A stretch of 64,000 nucleotides of DNA, taken from assembly GCF_018100795.1 (NCBI RefSeq), contig NZ_JAGJDY010000003.1:248001-312000 (forward strand), given 5' to 3'. Numbering within the stretch: the stretch's first letter is position 1; each line of letters opens with the position of its first letter. The notes under the pieces are model-generated. The model saw nothing but the letters and a program-made list of their open reading frames with translations, was not told the DNA's origin and ran no database searches. Shown here piece after piece: positions 9,998 to 19,647 of this stretch. Origin of the DNA: Alteromonas sp. MMG017 (GTDB taxonomy: Bacteria > Pseudomonadota > Gammaproteobacteria > Enterobacterales > Alteromonadaceae). The position numbers and the translations under genes are program-made.

Positions 9998-10372
9998 ATG
10001 AATGAGTCTGAAATTAAGGTGCGGGTGAAAACCCGTCACCTGCCCGAGCATCTACCTTCTGATTCGCCACAATTCGCGTTCGCTTATCACGTGACCATTG
10101 TTAATGACAGCCAAGAAACGGTACAACTGATTAATCGTTACTGGCAAATTACCGATGCTAACGGTAAAACCTCAGAGGTAAGTGGATCAGGTGTTGTAGG
10201 TAAACAGCCCATATTAAAACCGGGCGAAGATTTTGACTATACCAGTGGTGCAGTACTTGATACCCCGGTAGGAAATATGCAAGGCTATTACGAAATGGAG
10301 CGTGAAAATGGAGAACGTTTTCGTGTTCCTATTGAAGTATTCCGTTTAGCGGTTCCCAACATTCTTCACTAA
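9998..10372 (+). CDS. apaG: ApaG domain protein (Co2+/Mg2+ efflux-type annotation)
   Basis: Small immunoglobulin-like beta-sandwich protein of 124 residues. Family hallmarks include IKVRVKTRHLP, FAYHVTIVND, the RYWQITDANG turn, GVVGKQPILKPGEDFDYTSG and MQGYYEME near the C terminus. Its biochemical function is unsettled; older Salmonella genetics linked the locus to cobalt resistance, but no transporter features are present and it should be cytosolic. Its place between rsmA and apaH is conserved in gammaproteobacteria. Confidence 0.92.
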   Translation: MNESEIKVRVKTRHLPEHLPSDSPQFAFAYHVTIVNDSQETVQLINRYWQITDANGKTSEVSGSGVVGKQPILKPGEDFDYTSGAVLDTPVGNMQGYYEMERENGERFRVPIEVFRLAVPNILH

Positions 10373-10383
10373 GTTTGAGACTT

Positions 10384-11199
10384 ATGACCTATCGCAACAC
10401 CTTTGTAGTGGGTGATATTCAAGGCTGTTATGGCGGGCTACAGCAACTGCTAGAAAAAGCCAAATTCTCTGCGGATAAAGACAAACTCATCGCCGTTGGC
10501 GACTTAGTTGCCAGAGGCGAAGACTCGTTAGGTACCTTACGGTATCTAAAAAGCTTAGGTAGCAGTTTTGAGACAGTGCTAGGAAACCATGACCTTCACT
10601 TGTTGGCTGTGGCGAACAAGATTCGTAAACCTAAGAAAGCTGACAACCTTCAGCCCTTACTTGATGCTCCCGATTTAAAAGCATTGCTAGATTGGCTTCG
10701 CCAGTTTCCCCTCGCTAAAAAAATCAATGCCAATCAAACTATTGTACATGCCGGTCTTTACCCGCATTGGAGTACAGACACACTCGTCAGCTTAAGTGAT
10801 GAAATCAGTCAACAATTACAATCGAAGCACTATACTGATTTTTTGAAAAACATGTACGGCAACACGCCAGTCAAGTGGTCTGATAAACTTGAAGGTGTAC
10901 CGCGAACTCGCTTTATTGTAAACGCATGTACTAGAATGCGCTTTTTAAACGCAGATACTAGCTTAGAGTTTGAGACAAAAACCCACCCTTCTCAGGCTTC
11001 AAAATCTGTTGTGCCTTGGTTCAAAGTAGGCAACGCCCATCTTAAGGCGCAAGAACAGGTACTTTTCGGTCATTGGGCTGCACTTAATAGTGAGACGCAA
11101 GATAATCGTTTTGTCGCACTAGATACGGGCTATGTTTGGGGTCAAGAAATGACCATGCTGGATGTCAATACAGGTAAGCTCATCAGAGTACATGCATAA
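10384..11199 (+). CDS. apaH: Symmetrical diadenosine tetraphosphatase ApaH
   Basis: Hydrolyses Ap4A to two ADP and also removes Np4 caps from RNA; Ap4A accumulates in stress. The 271-residue metallophosphatase shows the PPP-family metal motifs GDIQGCYGG, GDLVARGEDS and GNHDLHLL, then HAGLYPHW and FGHWAA. I place the start at ATG 10384 rather than a TTG nine bases upstream, because family members begin only a few residues before the GDxxG motif. It closes the operon; a 226-bp gap without an obvious terminator follows. Confidence 0.94.
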   Translation: MTYRNTFVVGDIQGCYGGLQQLLEKAKFSADKDKLIAVGDLVARGEDSLGTLRYLKSLGSSFETVLGNHDLHLLAVANKIRKPKKADNLQPLLDAPDLKALLDWLRQFPLAKKINANQTIVHAGLYPHWSTDTLVSLSDEISQQLQSKHYTDFLKNMYGNTPVKWSDKLEGVPRTRFIVNACTRMRFLNADTSLEFETKTHPSQASKSVVPWFKVGNAHLKAQEQVLFGHWAALNSETQDNRFVALDTGYVWGQEMTMLDVNTGKLIRVHA

Positions 11200-11425
11200 A
11201 TTACTTAATTGATACAGCAAACTACTAAATCACAAATTCTTGTGCTTTACTTGTTAACTTAATAGCTTACCTGCCGATACTCTGGTTATATACGTTAGTC
11301 TATAATCCCATTACAGTTCATGTTATGTATTTTAATACCTTTCTCTGGGTCATTGAGGTGTATTTTGGACGTAGTGCGGGGTAGTATCGACACGCAAAAG
11401 AATAAAAAATAGTCTAGGAGTTTCA

Positions 11426-13450
11426 ATGAAGATTACAGTAGCCACTCGCGTAATCGGCGGTTTTGTAGCAATTACTTGTCTACTGATTGTCATTAGCGTT
11501 GTTTCGTTGTTTAACCTCAATTCCATCGGTTCAGCTACCGAAGAGGTAAATGACATAGCGCTTCCTACAGTAGCGGGTAGTAACGCCTTAAAAGCGAACT
11601 TCCTGAACATGGGTAGATTGACATTCGAAGCCTATATTGAAGAAAATTTATCGGGCCTTCAGGAAAAGCGCACTGCTTTCAATCAAAGCCGAGATATGTT
11701 CGAAACTGAATATAAGAAGCTTGCCACTGCGGTTGCCAATGAACCTGAACTGCAAAGTAAGTTAAACAGCGTTCGAGCTTCCTATGATAACTACATTAAA
11801 AATGTTGAAGCGGTTTACCTGAACCACCAAAAGTTCATGGATATTCGAAACACTATTGACGACCGTTTAGGTGATGCTGAAGACAATGCTGACGATGCGT
11901 CTACTTACCTACTAGACTTTTCAGACCTTGACGCAGTGCAAAGCGACCCAAATCTTAGACGCGCAGCAGATATTGGTAGCCAACTAGAAACCTCATTACT
12001 TTCTTTACTTACCGTTTCTTATGAATACGTAAAAACAGAAACTATCGTACGCTCTCAAACGCTAGGTAACGAAGTTGACTTAGTGGTAGATAAGGTTGCT
12101 ACTTTACTTAGCGATATGGGCCAAGCCGCTGGGCAGCGCGACCAATCTGGTACGCTTAGCGATATTAATGAATTGGTAAACGATGCTCTAAATGCGATTA
12201 CCGCCAGTGATGGCGTCATGGCGCTGCATGTAGAAAGACTAGAACGCAGAAATGACTCTGAAAACGCGCTTAATGCGTCAGATAAAAACATTGCGAATGG
12301 TATTGTGGAACTTGAGCAGCTTCTTTCTCTTGCTGATGCTAAAGCGAAAGACGTAGAAAACCAAGTGAACAGCGCTATCACCACAGGTAACATTATTATC
12401 AGTGCGGTGGTTATTCTGTCTATTGCGATAGCCATCATTATTGGTTACATAACAGTTCGTGCCATTACTCGCCCGCTGTACCGCGTGAACGAGTTGCTTA
12501 CCGTGGCGTCGTCTGGAGACTTAACCCATCGCCTTGACGATTCTGCTGAAGATGAATTTGGCCTATTAGCTAAAAACTGTAATAACCTGATTGGTAACCT
12601 TAAAGAGCTGATTTCAGGAATTAATACCCGTGCCGAGCAACTTGCCGCAGCATCAGAACAAACCTCTGCCGTTACTGCGCAAACCACCCATTCGATTCAA
12701 GATCAGAAGTCGCAAATTGGCCAGGTGGCAACAGCGACTACAGAAATGCACTCTACCTCGCAATTGGTAGTGCAAAACGCTGAAGATACGCTGAGCCAAA
12801 TTCGCCATGCGGATGCAGAGGCTGAAAATGTACGTCAACTCTCGCTTGAGAATAAACGTATTATCGAAATTCTAGCCAAAGACGTACAAGACGCTGCAGA
12901 TGTTATTAACAAACTTCATCAAGACAGCGCCAGCATCGGTGGCATTCTTGATGTTATCCGCGGCGTGGCCGACCAAACTAACCTACTTGCCTTGAATGCG
13001 GCCATTGAAGCGGCTCGTGCGGGTGAGCAAGGTAGAGGCTTTGCGGTAGTTGCTGATGAGGTTCGTACTCTTGCCAGCCGCACGCAACAGTCTACGCAGG
13101 AAATCAACGCGATGATTGAGGTACTTCAAGCGGGTGCTGAACGCGCGGTATCGGTAATGAATCAAGGTAAAGAGCAAACCGTAGCCTGTGTAGAGCAAAC
13201 GGAAAAAGCGACGCAAGCCCTTGATATTATCTCTGAAGCTGTACACAAAGCTCACGACGTAAGTTCTCAAATTGAACAATCGGCACGTGAACAAAATACT
13301 GTGTCACAAGAAATTAGCGAGAAGCTTGAAACTATCGTTAATATTGCTGAAGAAACCACATCAGGTGCTCAGCAAACTTCTGACTCTAGCCACGAAGTGG
13401 CAAGACTTGCTGAAGAACTACAGCAATCTATCCGTCAGTTTAAGGTCTAG
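11426..13450 (+). CDS. Methyl-accepting chemotaxis protein
   Basis: Transmembrane chemoreceptor signalling to CheA/CheW. The 674 residues show a first TM segment (residues 8-30, [21 protein letters not shown]), a large periplasmic helical sensor domain to about 315, a second TM near 316-342 ([20 protein letters not shown]), a HAMP domain ([22 protein letters not shown]), and a cytoplasmic coiled-coil signalling domain with the highly conserved tip ([20 protein letters not shown], then [15 protein letters not shown]). The ligand cannot be read from the sequence; the sensor resembles generic four-helix-bundle types. AGGAG precedes the ATG. There is no CheB/CheR-binding pentapeptide at the C terminus (ends IRQFKV). 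The stop codon lies inside a 17-bp tandem repeat (separate entry). It is monocistronic. Confidence 0.93.
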   Translation: MKITVATRVIGGFVAITCLLIVISVVSLFNLNSIGSATEEVNDIALPTVAGSNALKANFLNMGRLTFEAYIEENLSGLQEKRTAFNQSRDMFETEYKKLATAVANEPELQSKLNSVRASYDNYIKNVEAVYLNHQKFMDIRNTIDDRLGDAEDNADDASTYLLDFSDLDAVQSDPNLRRAADIGSQLETSLLSLLTVSYEYVKTETIVRSQTLGNEVDLVVDKVATLLSDMGQAAGQRDQSGTLSDINELVNDALNAITASDGVMALHVERLERRNDSENALNASDKNIANGIVELEQLLSLADAKAKDVENQVNSAITTGNIIISAVVILSIAIAIIIGYITVRAITRPLYRVNELLTVASSGDLTHRLDDSAEDEFGLLAKNCNNLIGNLKELISGINTRAEQLAAASEQTSAVTAQTTHSIQDQKSQIGQVATATTEMHSTSQLVVQNAEDTLSQIRHADAEAENVRQLSLENKRIIEILAKDVQDAADVINKLHQDSASIGGILDVIRGVADQTNLLALNAAIEAARAGEQGRGFAVVADEVRTLASRTQQSTQEINAMIEVLQAGAERAVSVMNQGKEQTVACVEQTEKATQALDIISEAVHKAHDVSSQIEQSAREQNTVSQEISEKLETIVNIAEETTSGAQQTSDSSHEVARLAEELQQSIRQFKV

Positions 13451-13492
13451 TACCACTTAAGGTCTAGCACCACTTAAGGTATAGCACCACAC
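13442..13492 (+). repeat. Three 17-bp tandem repeats across the chemoreceptor stop codon
   Basis: The units begin at 13442, 13459 and 13476 with consensus AAGGTCTAGCACCACTT. Copies 1 and 2 differ at one base; copy 3 has diverged at three or so positions. The TAG of the first unit is the stop codon of the chemoreceptor gene. Since 17 is not a multiple of three, copy-number change would not extend the reading frame past the first TAG. Confidence 0.9.
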
Positions 13493-13558
13493 TGAGTATT
13501 TGGTTTGCTTGAATTGAGTTAAACTAGATTGGATTGACTTAAATAGTCAGCTTTAAAT

Positions 13559-13590
13559 AAAAAAGGGAAGGTTAACACCTTCCCTTTTCT
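13559..13590. terminator. Bidirectional terminator between chemoreceptor and lysC
   Basis: AAAAGGGAAGG and its perfect complement CCTTCCCTTTT (13561-13588) surround a 6-base loop, with A/T runs on both sides. It serves lysC on the minus strand and probably also the convergent chemoreceptor gene. Confidence 0.88.
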
Positions 13591-13613
13591 GTCTGTGAGA
13601 AAAACATAACGCG

Positions 13614-14963
13614 CTATTCGAAGAGCGCTTTATGCAAGTCCTTCACTATTTTATCGCTGTCAGTTTCATTCACTAGGAATGACAGGTTGTGCGGGTTCGC
13701 ACCGAAACAAATCATGCGTAAGTTAAAGTCAGACACCGCAGCGAAAATCTTGCTAGATACACCAATTGCCGTTTGCATGTGGTTACCTACCACAGTGACT
13801 AAGTCGTAACCATTCTCCACTTTCACATCACAAATAGTCTCAAGCTCTGCAATGGTTTCTTTGTTCAAGCGCTGTGCCACAGAATTAGCAGGGTTATCTA
13901 AGGTAAACGACACCGAGATTTCTGATGTCGTTACCAAATCCACACTTAGCTTGTGCTTCGCGATAATGGCAAAAACCTGCTGTAGGAAGCCCTGTGCGTA
14001 CATCATCTTAGGTGTTTTTACTGTCACCATAACTTGGTCTTTACGGCGAGTAATGGCCCGATAAGGAGGCTCTTCCACGCAGTCTCGAACAATCCAAGTA
14101 CCGCCCTTTTCTGGCTCTTTACTTGAGCCTACAAACACTTTGATGTTTTTACGAAGAGCAGGTTCCATGGTTGCAGGATGAAGCACTTTAGCACCAAAGG
14201 TCGCCATTTCAGCCGCTTCTTCAAAGCTAAGTTCTGGTAACGGACGAGCAGCTGCAGTAATACGTGGATCGGTAGTATAAACCCCAATCACATCGGTCCA
14301 TATTTCACAGGCATCGGCGTCTAAAGCTTCAGCAATAAGCGCAGCTGTAAAATCAGAACCACCGCGACCTAATGTGGTAGTGCGACCTTCATCATCAGCT
14401 CCTACAAACCCCTGCGTTACCACAATGGCATTTTCAATTTCAGGGGCTAGCAACTGCTTCGCCAAAGCTTCAATAGTGTCAATTTGTGGTACGGCTTCAC
14501 CAAACTCACTGTCGGTGCGCAAAACTTTCCGTACATCGAAGTTCATGGTAGCCACTTCTTGTTCAGCCAACACTGCACTAAACATCAATGACGACATGCG
14601 CTCCCCCATAGAAAGCAACTGGTCTTTCAAATCGTTTCTATGCAGAATCTCTTCGTGGAATGCTAGCGATTTCACTTCATCTAGCAAATCGTTTAGTTTA
14701 CTTTCAACCGAGCTTTTATCAGCAAGCTTGTTGAGAATGGCAAGTTCAATATCAACAATAGACTGGCAAGTAGATTCTATTTGCTCTTGGGTAAGTGGGC
14801 TGTGCGCCAAATTCACAAGGTGGTTTGTCACCCCTGCTGATGCACTGACTACCACAATACGGGTCGCACTGTTTGAGGCAACAATTCGCGCACAGTTTTG
14901 CATCACTTCATAGTTCGCAACACTGGTTCCGCCGAACTTGGCGATGGTTAAAGCATTTGCCAC
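13614..14963 (-). CDS. lysC: Lysine-sensitive aspartate kinase (aspartokinase III type)
   Basis: Phosphorylates aspartate in the first step of lysine, threonine, methionine and diaminopimelate synthesis. The 449 residues equal the E. coli LysC length. Visible motifs are the N-terminal KFGGTSV, the GRGGSDFTAALIAEAL nucleotide-binding region, WTDVIGVYTTDPR, and FGAKVLHPATMEPAL. Two ACT domains fill the C terminus (about 310-449: VDLVTTSEISVSFTLD and LRMICFGANPHNLSFLV), giving feedback control. There is no fused homoserine dehydrogenase, so it is not ThrA or MetL. The 72-bp upstream gap is too short for a lysine riboswitch; regulation is more likely allosteric or through another promoter element. 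Confidence 0.93.
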   Translation of the reverse strand: MANALTIAKFGGTSVANYEVMQNCARIVASNSATRIVVVSASAGVTNHLVNLAHSPLTQEQIESTCQSIVDIELAILNKLADKSSVESKLNDLLDEVKSLAFHEEILHRNDLKDQLLSMGERMSSLMFSAVLAEQEVATMNFDVRKVLRTDSEFGEAVPQIDTIEALAKQLLAPEIENAIVVTQGFVGADDEGRTTTLGRGGSDFTAALIAEALDADACEIWTDVIGVYTTDPRITAAARPLPELSFEEAAEMATFGAKVLHPATMEPALRKNIKVFVGSSKEPEKGGTWIVRDCVEEPPYRAITRRKDQVMVTVKTPKMMYAQGFLQQVFAIIAKHKLSVDLVTTSEISVSFTLDNPANSVAQRLNKETIAELETICDVKVENGYDLVTVVGNHMQTAIGVSSKIFAAVSDFNLRMICFGANPHNLSFLVNETDSDKIVKDLHKALFE

Positions 14964-15035
14964 GATTTTACTCCGAATTTCTTTTACCGAGCATGTTGCT
15001 CGATACTGACCGGCGAATAGATTATTCGCACCGGT

Positions 15036-15485
15036 TTAACGATTAATTTCTATCTGGTCACCCACACTTATATTGTGTGAAGCGAACCACCCTTGGTTCA
15101 TTTCTAGCGCGTAGAGTACCTCTTTAGTGGCCTGCACCGACGTTAGGTCGTGAGGCTCTAGAGGTTTTATATCTGTAATTACGCCATTTCTGTCGATATA
15201 GGCGACATCTAAAGCAACATTCGTATTCTTCATCCACATACTGGCGTATCTTGACGATGCAAACTTAAAGAACATTCCACAATCATCACACAGTGACTCT
15301 CTGAACATTAACCCTTGGGCACGTTGTTCAAAAGAATGCGCGTATTCCATTTGATAAAGTTTGCCGTCAATCGTTAAGGTGATTTGATCAAACTCTACGC
15401 TAGGTTCCATTTGTGCGCTGGCATTCAAAGCGCCATATCCTAGAAGCACAAAAAGCGCGATTGCAATGAAAGTAGTTTTAGCCAT
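15036..15485 (-). CDS. DUF192 family exported protein
   Basis: Small exported protein of unknown function, about 149 residues from the ATG at 15485, which has AAAGGA eight bases upstream (a longer in-frame start overlaps the acnB terminator and is less likely). A signal peptide (MAKTTFIAIALFVLLGYGALNASA) precedes a DUF192 domain with its typical blocks: QRAQGLMFRESL, CGMFFKF, MWMKNTNVALDVAYID, and VLYALEMNQGWF near the C terminus. A CDDC pair sits in the loop before the FKF block. DUF192 proteins are widespread small beta-fold proteins without an assigned reaction. It lies between acnB and lysC, but the terminator at 15506-15540 separates it from acnB. Confidence 0.88.
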   Translation of the reverse strand: MAKTTFIAIALFVLLGYGALNASAQMEPSVEFDQITLTIDGKLYQMEYAHSFEQRAQGLMFRESLCDDCGMFFKFASSRYASMWMKNTNVALDVAYIDRNGVITDIKPLEPHDLTSVQATKEVLYALEMNQGWFASHNISVGDQIEINR

Positions 15486-15505
15486 TAGACATTCCTTTAA
15501 CCCAT

Positions 15506-15540
15506 AAAAAAAGCCGGACACTTACTGTGCCCGGCTTTGT
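15506..15540 (-). terminator. Rho-independent terminator of acnB
   Basis: On the minus strand AAAGCCGGGCAC and GTGTCCGGCTTT form a 12-bp stem with one mismatch and a 5-base loop, ended by seven T. It starts 16 bp after the acnB stop and overlaps the upstream part of the DUF192 gene. Confidence 0.9.
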
Positions 15541-15555
15541 AGTTTATACACTAAA

Positions 15556-18168
15556 TCAGGCAACATTCAACGTTGGAATGATATTGGCCTTCGCCTCTTC
15601 TTCAGCCTTCTTGAAACTTGGCATTTTATCAAAGTTTAAGTAGCGGAATACTTCAGACGACATGGAGTTAATTTTACTCGCATATTCCATGTATTCTTCT
15701 GCCGTAGGAATACGGCCAACGATAGCGCCTACCGCCGCTAATTCAGCCGATGTAAGGTACACATTCGCCCCATCACCTAAACGGTTAGGAAAGTTACGAG
15801 TTGAAGTAGACAGCACTGTGGTGCCTGCATCTACACGTGCTTGGTTGCCCATACACAGTGAACAACCAGGCATTTCTGTACGTACGCCTACCCTGCCATA
15901 AATATTATAGTAGCCTTCTTCCATTAACTGAGCCTTATCCATTTTCGTCGGTGGCGACATCCACAAACGGGTAGGTAAGGTTTTATTAAACTGCTCAAGT
16001 AATTTACCTGCAGCACGGAAGTGGCCAATATTCGTCATACACGAACCAATGAAGACTTCGTCTACGTTTTCACCGGCTACGTCTGATAAGGTTTTCGCGT
16101 CATCAGGATCGTTGGGACAACACACAATAGGCTCTTTAATATCATTAAGGTCTATCTCGATAATTTCTTTGTACTCAGCATCCGCATCGGCGCGCATAAG
16201 TTCAGGGTTAGCCAACCACTCTTCCATCTTTTGAGCACGGCGCTCAAGGGTACGTGGGTCGCCGTAACCTTCGTTAATCATCCAACGAAGCATAGTGATG
16301 TTTGAATTGAGGTATTCAGCAATAGACTCTTCAGACAGATTAATACTACAGCCTGCCGCAGAACGCTCTGCTGATGCGTCAGATAATTCAAATGCTTGCT
16401 CTACCGTTAGGTGCTCAAGCCCTTCAATTTCGAGCACGCGACCAGAGAACGCATTAATCTTGCCTTTCTTTTCTACGGTGAGCAAGCCTTGCTTAATACC
16501 GTATAACGGAATGGCGTGTACTAAATCACGCAGGGTAATACCTGGCTGCATTTCGCCTTTAAAACGAACCAGAATGGATTCAGGCATATCAAGGGGCATG
16601 ACACCGGTTGCTGCAGCAAACGCCACTAAGCCAGAACCTGCAGGGAATGAAATACCCAGTGGGAAACGGGTGTGTGAATCGCCACCTGTACCTACCGTGT
16701 CTGGCAACAACATACGATTTAACCAGCTGTGAATAATGCCGTCGCCTGGGCGAAGCGATACACCACCTCGGTTCATCATGAAATCTGGTAAGGTGTGCTG
16801 GGTTTCTATATCAACAGGCTTAGGATAGGCCGCGGTGTGACAGAACGACTGCATGGTTAAGTCAGCAGTGAAACCAAGACAGGCTAAATCTTTTAGCTCG
16901 TCTCGCGTCATAGGACCTGTGGTATCTTGCGAGCCCACTGTGGTCATTTTAGGTTCGCAATAGGTGCCAGGGCGAATGCCTTCAACGCCACACGCTTTAC
17001 CTACCATCTTTTGGGCAAGAGTATAGCCTTTACCGGTATCGACAGGTTGCTCTGGGGTACGGAACAAATCTGTTGCGCCTAAGCCTAATGTCTCTCGTGC
17101 TTTTTCAGTTAACGCGCGGCCAATAATAAGGTTAATTCGTCCACCAGCGCGTACTTCATCTAAAATTACTTTAGATTTATAGTCATATTCAGCTAATACT
17201 TCGCCAGTTTCATGATTGGTGATTTTGCCTTCAAACGGGTAGATGTCGATAACATCGCCCATATTCATTTTTTCTACATCAGCTTCAAATACTAAGGCCC
17301 CGGCATCTTCCATCGTATTGAAGAAAATGGGGGCCACTTTACTTCCAATACAGACACCGCCGCCGCGTTTATTAGGTACTCCGGGTAAGTCTTCACCAAA
17401 GAACCACAACACGGAATTGGTTGCCGATTTACGTGATGAACCAGTCCCTACCACATCACCCACAAAGGCAACGGGATAACCTTGGTTTTTTACCTGTTCA
17501 ATTTGTTTCATTGGGCCTTTCACGCCATGCTCTTCTGGCTCTAAACCGTCACGAGTCATTTTATAAGCCGCTAAGGCGTGAAGGGGAATATCAGGGCGCG
17601 ACCAGGCATCGGGTGCGGGTGACAAGTCATCGGTATTGGTTTCACCGGTCACTTTAAATACTGAGTAAGTGATTTTATCGTCCATTAATTTACGCGACGT
17701 AAACCATTCACCTTCTGCCCAAGACTTTATAATATCAGTGGCAAATTCATTTCCGGCTTTGTGTTTTTCTTCAACATCATGGTAGGCGTCAAACATGAGC
17801 AGCGTGTGCTTAAGTTCTTTAGCGGCGAGGGGCGCTAGGTTGTCATCGTCGAGAAGCTCAACCAATGTCACGATGTTGTATCCACCATGCATATTGCCTA
17901 GAAGCTCAACGGCCTTTTCTTTTGAAATTAACGAGCAGCTATCTTCGCCTTTCACGATAGCACTTAAGAACCCCGCCTTTACATAAGCGGCCTCATCCAC
18001 GCCCGGAGGAACGCGTTCAGATAACAATTCTAATAAGTTATCTGCTTCGCCTTCTGGTGGATTTTTAATTAACTCAACCAAGCCGGCTACCTGTTCAGCA
18101 TTTAGCGGCTTAGGAGGGATCCCTTCAACAGCACGTTCTTCTACATGTTTGCGATAGTCTTGTAACAC
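15556..18168 (-). CDS. acnB: Aconitate hydratase B (2-methylisocitrate dehydratase)
   Basis: Interconverts citrate and isocitrate in the TCA cycle; AcnB enzymes also dehydrate 2-methylisocitrate. I choose the GTG at 18168 over an upstream ATG: it has AGAGGAAG six bases before it and yields an N terminus LQDYRKHVEERA that aligns with E. coli AcnB, total 870 residues against 865. The order is HEAT-like domain (1-160), swivel domain 4 (FKVTGETNTDDLSPAPDAWS, GDVVGTGSSRKSATNS), then domains 1-3 with VGSQDTTGPMTRDELKDLACLG and GGDSHTRFPLGISFPAG. The 4Fe-4S cysteines are in FIGSCMTNIG and PGCSLCMGN. Very close to the enterobacterial enzyme. A second, longer homologue lies 1.5 kb away. Confidence 0.96.
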   Translation of the reverse strand: MLQDYRKHVEERAVEGIPPKPLNAEQVAGLVELIKNPPEGEADNLLELLSERVPPGVDEAAYVKAGFLSAIVKGEDSCSLISKEKAVELLGNMHGGYNIVTLVELLDDDNLAPLAAKELKHTLLMFDAYHDVEEKHKAGNEFATDIIKSWAEGEWFTSRKLMDDKITYSVFKVTGETNTDDLSPAPDAWSRPDIPLHALAAYKMTRDGLEPEEHGVKGPMKQIEQVKNQGYPVAFVGDVVGTGSSRKSATNSVLWFFGEDLPGVPNKRGGGVCIGSKVAPIFFNTMEDAGALVFEADVEKMNMGDVIDIYPFEGKITNHETGEVLAEYDYKSKVILDEVRAGGRINLIIGRALTEKARETLGLGATDLFRTPEQPVDTGKGYTLAQKMVGKACGVEGIRPGTYCEPKMTTVGSQDTTGPMTRDELKDLACLGFTADLTMQSFCHTAAYPKPVDIETQHTLPDFMMNRGGVSLRPGDGIIHSWLNRMLLPDTVGTGGDSHTRFPLGISFPAGSGLVAFAAATGVMPLDMPESILVRFKGEMQPGITLRDLVHAIPLYGIKQGLLTVEKKGKINAFSGRVLEIEGLEHLTVEQAFELSDASAERSAAGCSINLSEESIAEYLNSNITMLRWMINEGYGDPRTLERRAQKMEEWLANPELMRADADAEYKEIIEIDLNDIKEPIVCCPNDPDDAKTLSDVAGENVDEVFIGSCMTNIGHFRAAGKLLEQFNKTLPTRLWMSPPTKMDKAQLMEEGYYNIYGRVGVRTEMPGCSLCMGNQARVDAGTTVLSTSTRNFPNRLGDGANVYLTSAELAAVGAIVGRIPTAEEYMEYASKINSMSSEVFRYLNFDKMPSFKKAEEEAKANIIPTLNVA

Positions 18169-18517
18169 GATGTCTTCCTCTTGATGTCGCTTGCGCAATG
18201 GGGATAAACGGTCTTGTACGGTCTTGACGCAAGGTCTGATTAAAAATACTTCATCAGTATAACGATTAACCTGCCTAAATTAAATTTTTGAGGCTTTTTA
18301 TTCGTTTATAGTCGCCATTCAGCGCACTTAATATTGAACGATTAAAGCTATTAATAAGAAACAAATTAAACTTTAAAACTAATTAATATTTCATCTTATT
18401 ATTTCTGTTATCGCTTTCTTTCATCATTACCAGTCATCACTCCCTGTCATTAGCAGCATGGAGGTTACCACCGTTAAAACCAAGCTATGTTTGAATACCA
18501 CAGGTGGGTATAACGCC
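18169..18517. other. acnB upstream region
   Basis: This 349-bp AT-rich spacer separates the ligE stop from the acnB start. A 10-bp direct repeat, ACGGTCTTGT ACGGTCTTGA (18208-18227), lies about 40 bp before the acnB GTG, and a TATACT that could be a -10 element lies near 18255-18265 on the minus strand with only a poor -35. No ORF or strong terminator for ligE is visible. Confidence 0.45.
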
Positions 18518-19447
18518 TTATAAATTTGGTAGGTCTTTAGCTGGACGAATATGCCTAAAGCTCGCAAAGCGGGGAATACCTTTTTTTGTTAAGCCAAAAT
18601 ATTTGAAGGTGATCCAGCTGTTCAGTGGTGGCGGATATTGACGCTGTTTTATACTAAACCCTGTTCCAATTTTAAATTGTATACCCTCAGGCGTTTCTAC
18701 AATAAGAGAGCCCATCATGCCAGCGAACTTCCCTTTTCCTTTTACATAGCCAATCACTTGGGCTTCTGCATCGCTATACCGTTTCGCTTTTAATAACTGA
18801 TTACTGCGCCCGCTCTGATAAAAGGCCGCTTTGTGATGTAGCATTAAGCCTTCACCGCCCTTTGCGGTGACCTCATCTATTTTCGCTTCAAGCAGCCGCT
18901 GAGAACTCAGCGTAAATTGTGGGACCATAGCCAAACTGCTGCTATCGGCTCCCCTCACTAATGATTCCATTGTAGATAAGCGCGAGGCAAAAGGTACATC
19001 GCTGACGGGCATATCAAACACCATCATCTTCACCGCCCTCCAACGTTCATCAGGCGTATGGCTAAGTACAATTGAAGCGATAGATTCAAAACTGCTCCGC
19101 TGCGTCCATAGCTCTCCATCAAGGGCTACATCAGGCCAGTTGTCGGTAAACCACGTAGGTGCATAAATTTTATTCCCATTTCGGGTAACAAGTTGCACTC
19201 CCGTCCAGCGGGCCCGAACGCCATCTAATTTTTCGCTTACGAAATACTCAGCAATATTGATGTTATCACCTGCCGTGTAGGTCGCTGCGGTTTGGATAGG
19301 CGGAACAGTCTGCTTGGGCACTCTTGTAATGGGGTTAAGCATTGGCTTAGCAGCGTTAGACATTGCGTCAGGAACGGGAGCGGCCAATGAGGCTGGAAAC
19401 GAGCTTATCGCGAGTATTAGTAGTAAGAAAAAGGGTTTGAAATTCAT
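18518..19447 (-). CDS. ligE: Secreted LigE-type ATP-dependent DNA ligase
   Basis: Minimal ATP-dependent DNA ligase that seals nicks in duplex DNA; LigE proteins carry a leader peptide and are thought to act in the periplasm or outside the cell. The ATG at 19447 gives a signal peptide (MNFKPFFLLLILAISSFPASLAA), better than a TTG 42 bp upstream. The nucleotidyltransferase motifs are present: motif I SEKLDGVRARW with the adenylated lysine near residue 73, then DGELW, MMVFDMP, motif IV GGEGLMLHH, motif V LLKAKRY. An OB-fold completes the protein (IGTGFSIKQR ... ITFKYFGLTKKGIPRFASF). There are no BRCT or zinc domains; about 309 residues fits LigE. It lies between two aconitase genes; no competence genes are in view. 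Confidence 0.9.
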   Translation of the reverse strand: MNFKPFFLLLILAISSFPASLAAPVPDAMSNAAKPMLNPITRVPKQTVPPIQTAATYTAGDNINIAEYFVSEKLDGVRARWTGVQLVTRNGNKIYAPTWFTDNWPDVALDGELWTQRSSFESIASIVLSHTPDERWRAVKMMVFDMPVSDVPFASRLSTMESLVRGADSSSLAMVPQFTLSSQRLLEAKIDEVTAKGGEGLMLHHKAAFYQSGRSNQLLKAKRYSDAEAQVIGYVKGKGKFAGMMGSLIVETPEGIQFKIGTGFSIKQRQYPPPLNSWITFKYFGLTKKGIPRFASFRHIRPAKDLPNL

Positions 19448-19538
19448 GTCCGCATTCTTGTTAAAAACAAAAAAGCTTACGCTGTTCAACTTATGAGTAA
19501 ACTGGGCTTAGGACGGGTTTACATGAAGGTTTAGAATT

Positions 19539-19572
19539 CAGGCGGGAATACAGGTGGGAATCAGGTAGGAAC
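19539..19572 (-). repeat. Three short tandem repeats upstream of ligE
   Basis: CAGGCGGGAATA, CAGGTGGGAAT and CAGGTAGGAAC follow one another (11-12 bp units) in the gap between the acnB-paralogue terminator and the ligE start. No function is visible. Confidence 0.75.
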
Positions 19573-19580
19573 ATATATAT

Positions 19581-19610
19581 AAAAAAGCCCCAACCAAGGT
19601 TGAGGCTTTC
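19581..19610 (-). terminator. Terminator of the long AcnB paralogue
   Basis: On the minus strand AAAGCCTCAACC and GGTTGGGGCTTTTTT form a 12-bp stem with one mismatch and a two-base loop, then a T-run. It lies 38 bp after the stop codon. Confidence 0.9.
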
Positions 19611-19647
19611 ACACTAAATTTCAATTAACCAAAGGTTAAGTTTGAAC

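Noticed and set aside
14964..15035. Lysine riboswitch in front of lysC
   Set aside because: Only 72 bp separate lysC from the upstream gene, too short for the roughly 170-base lysine aptamer.
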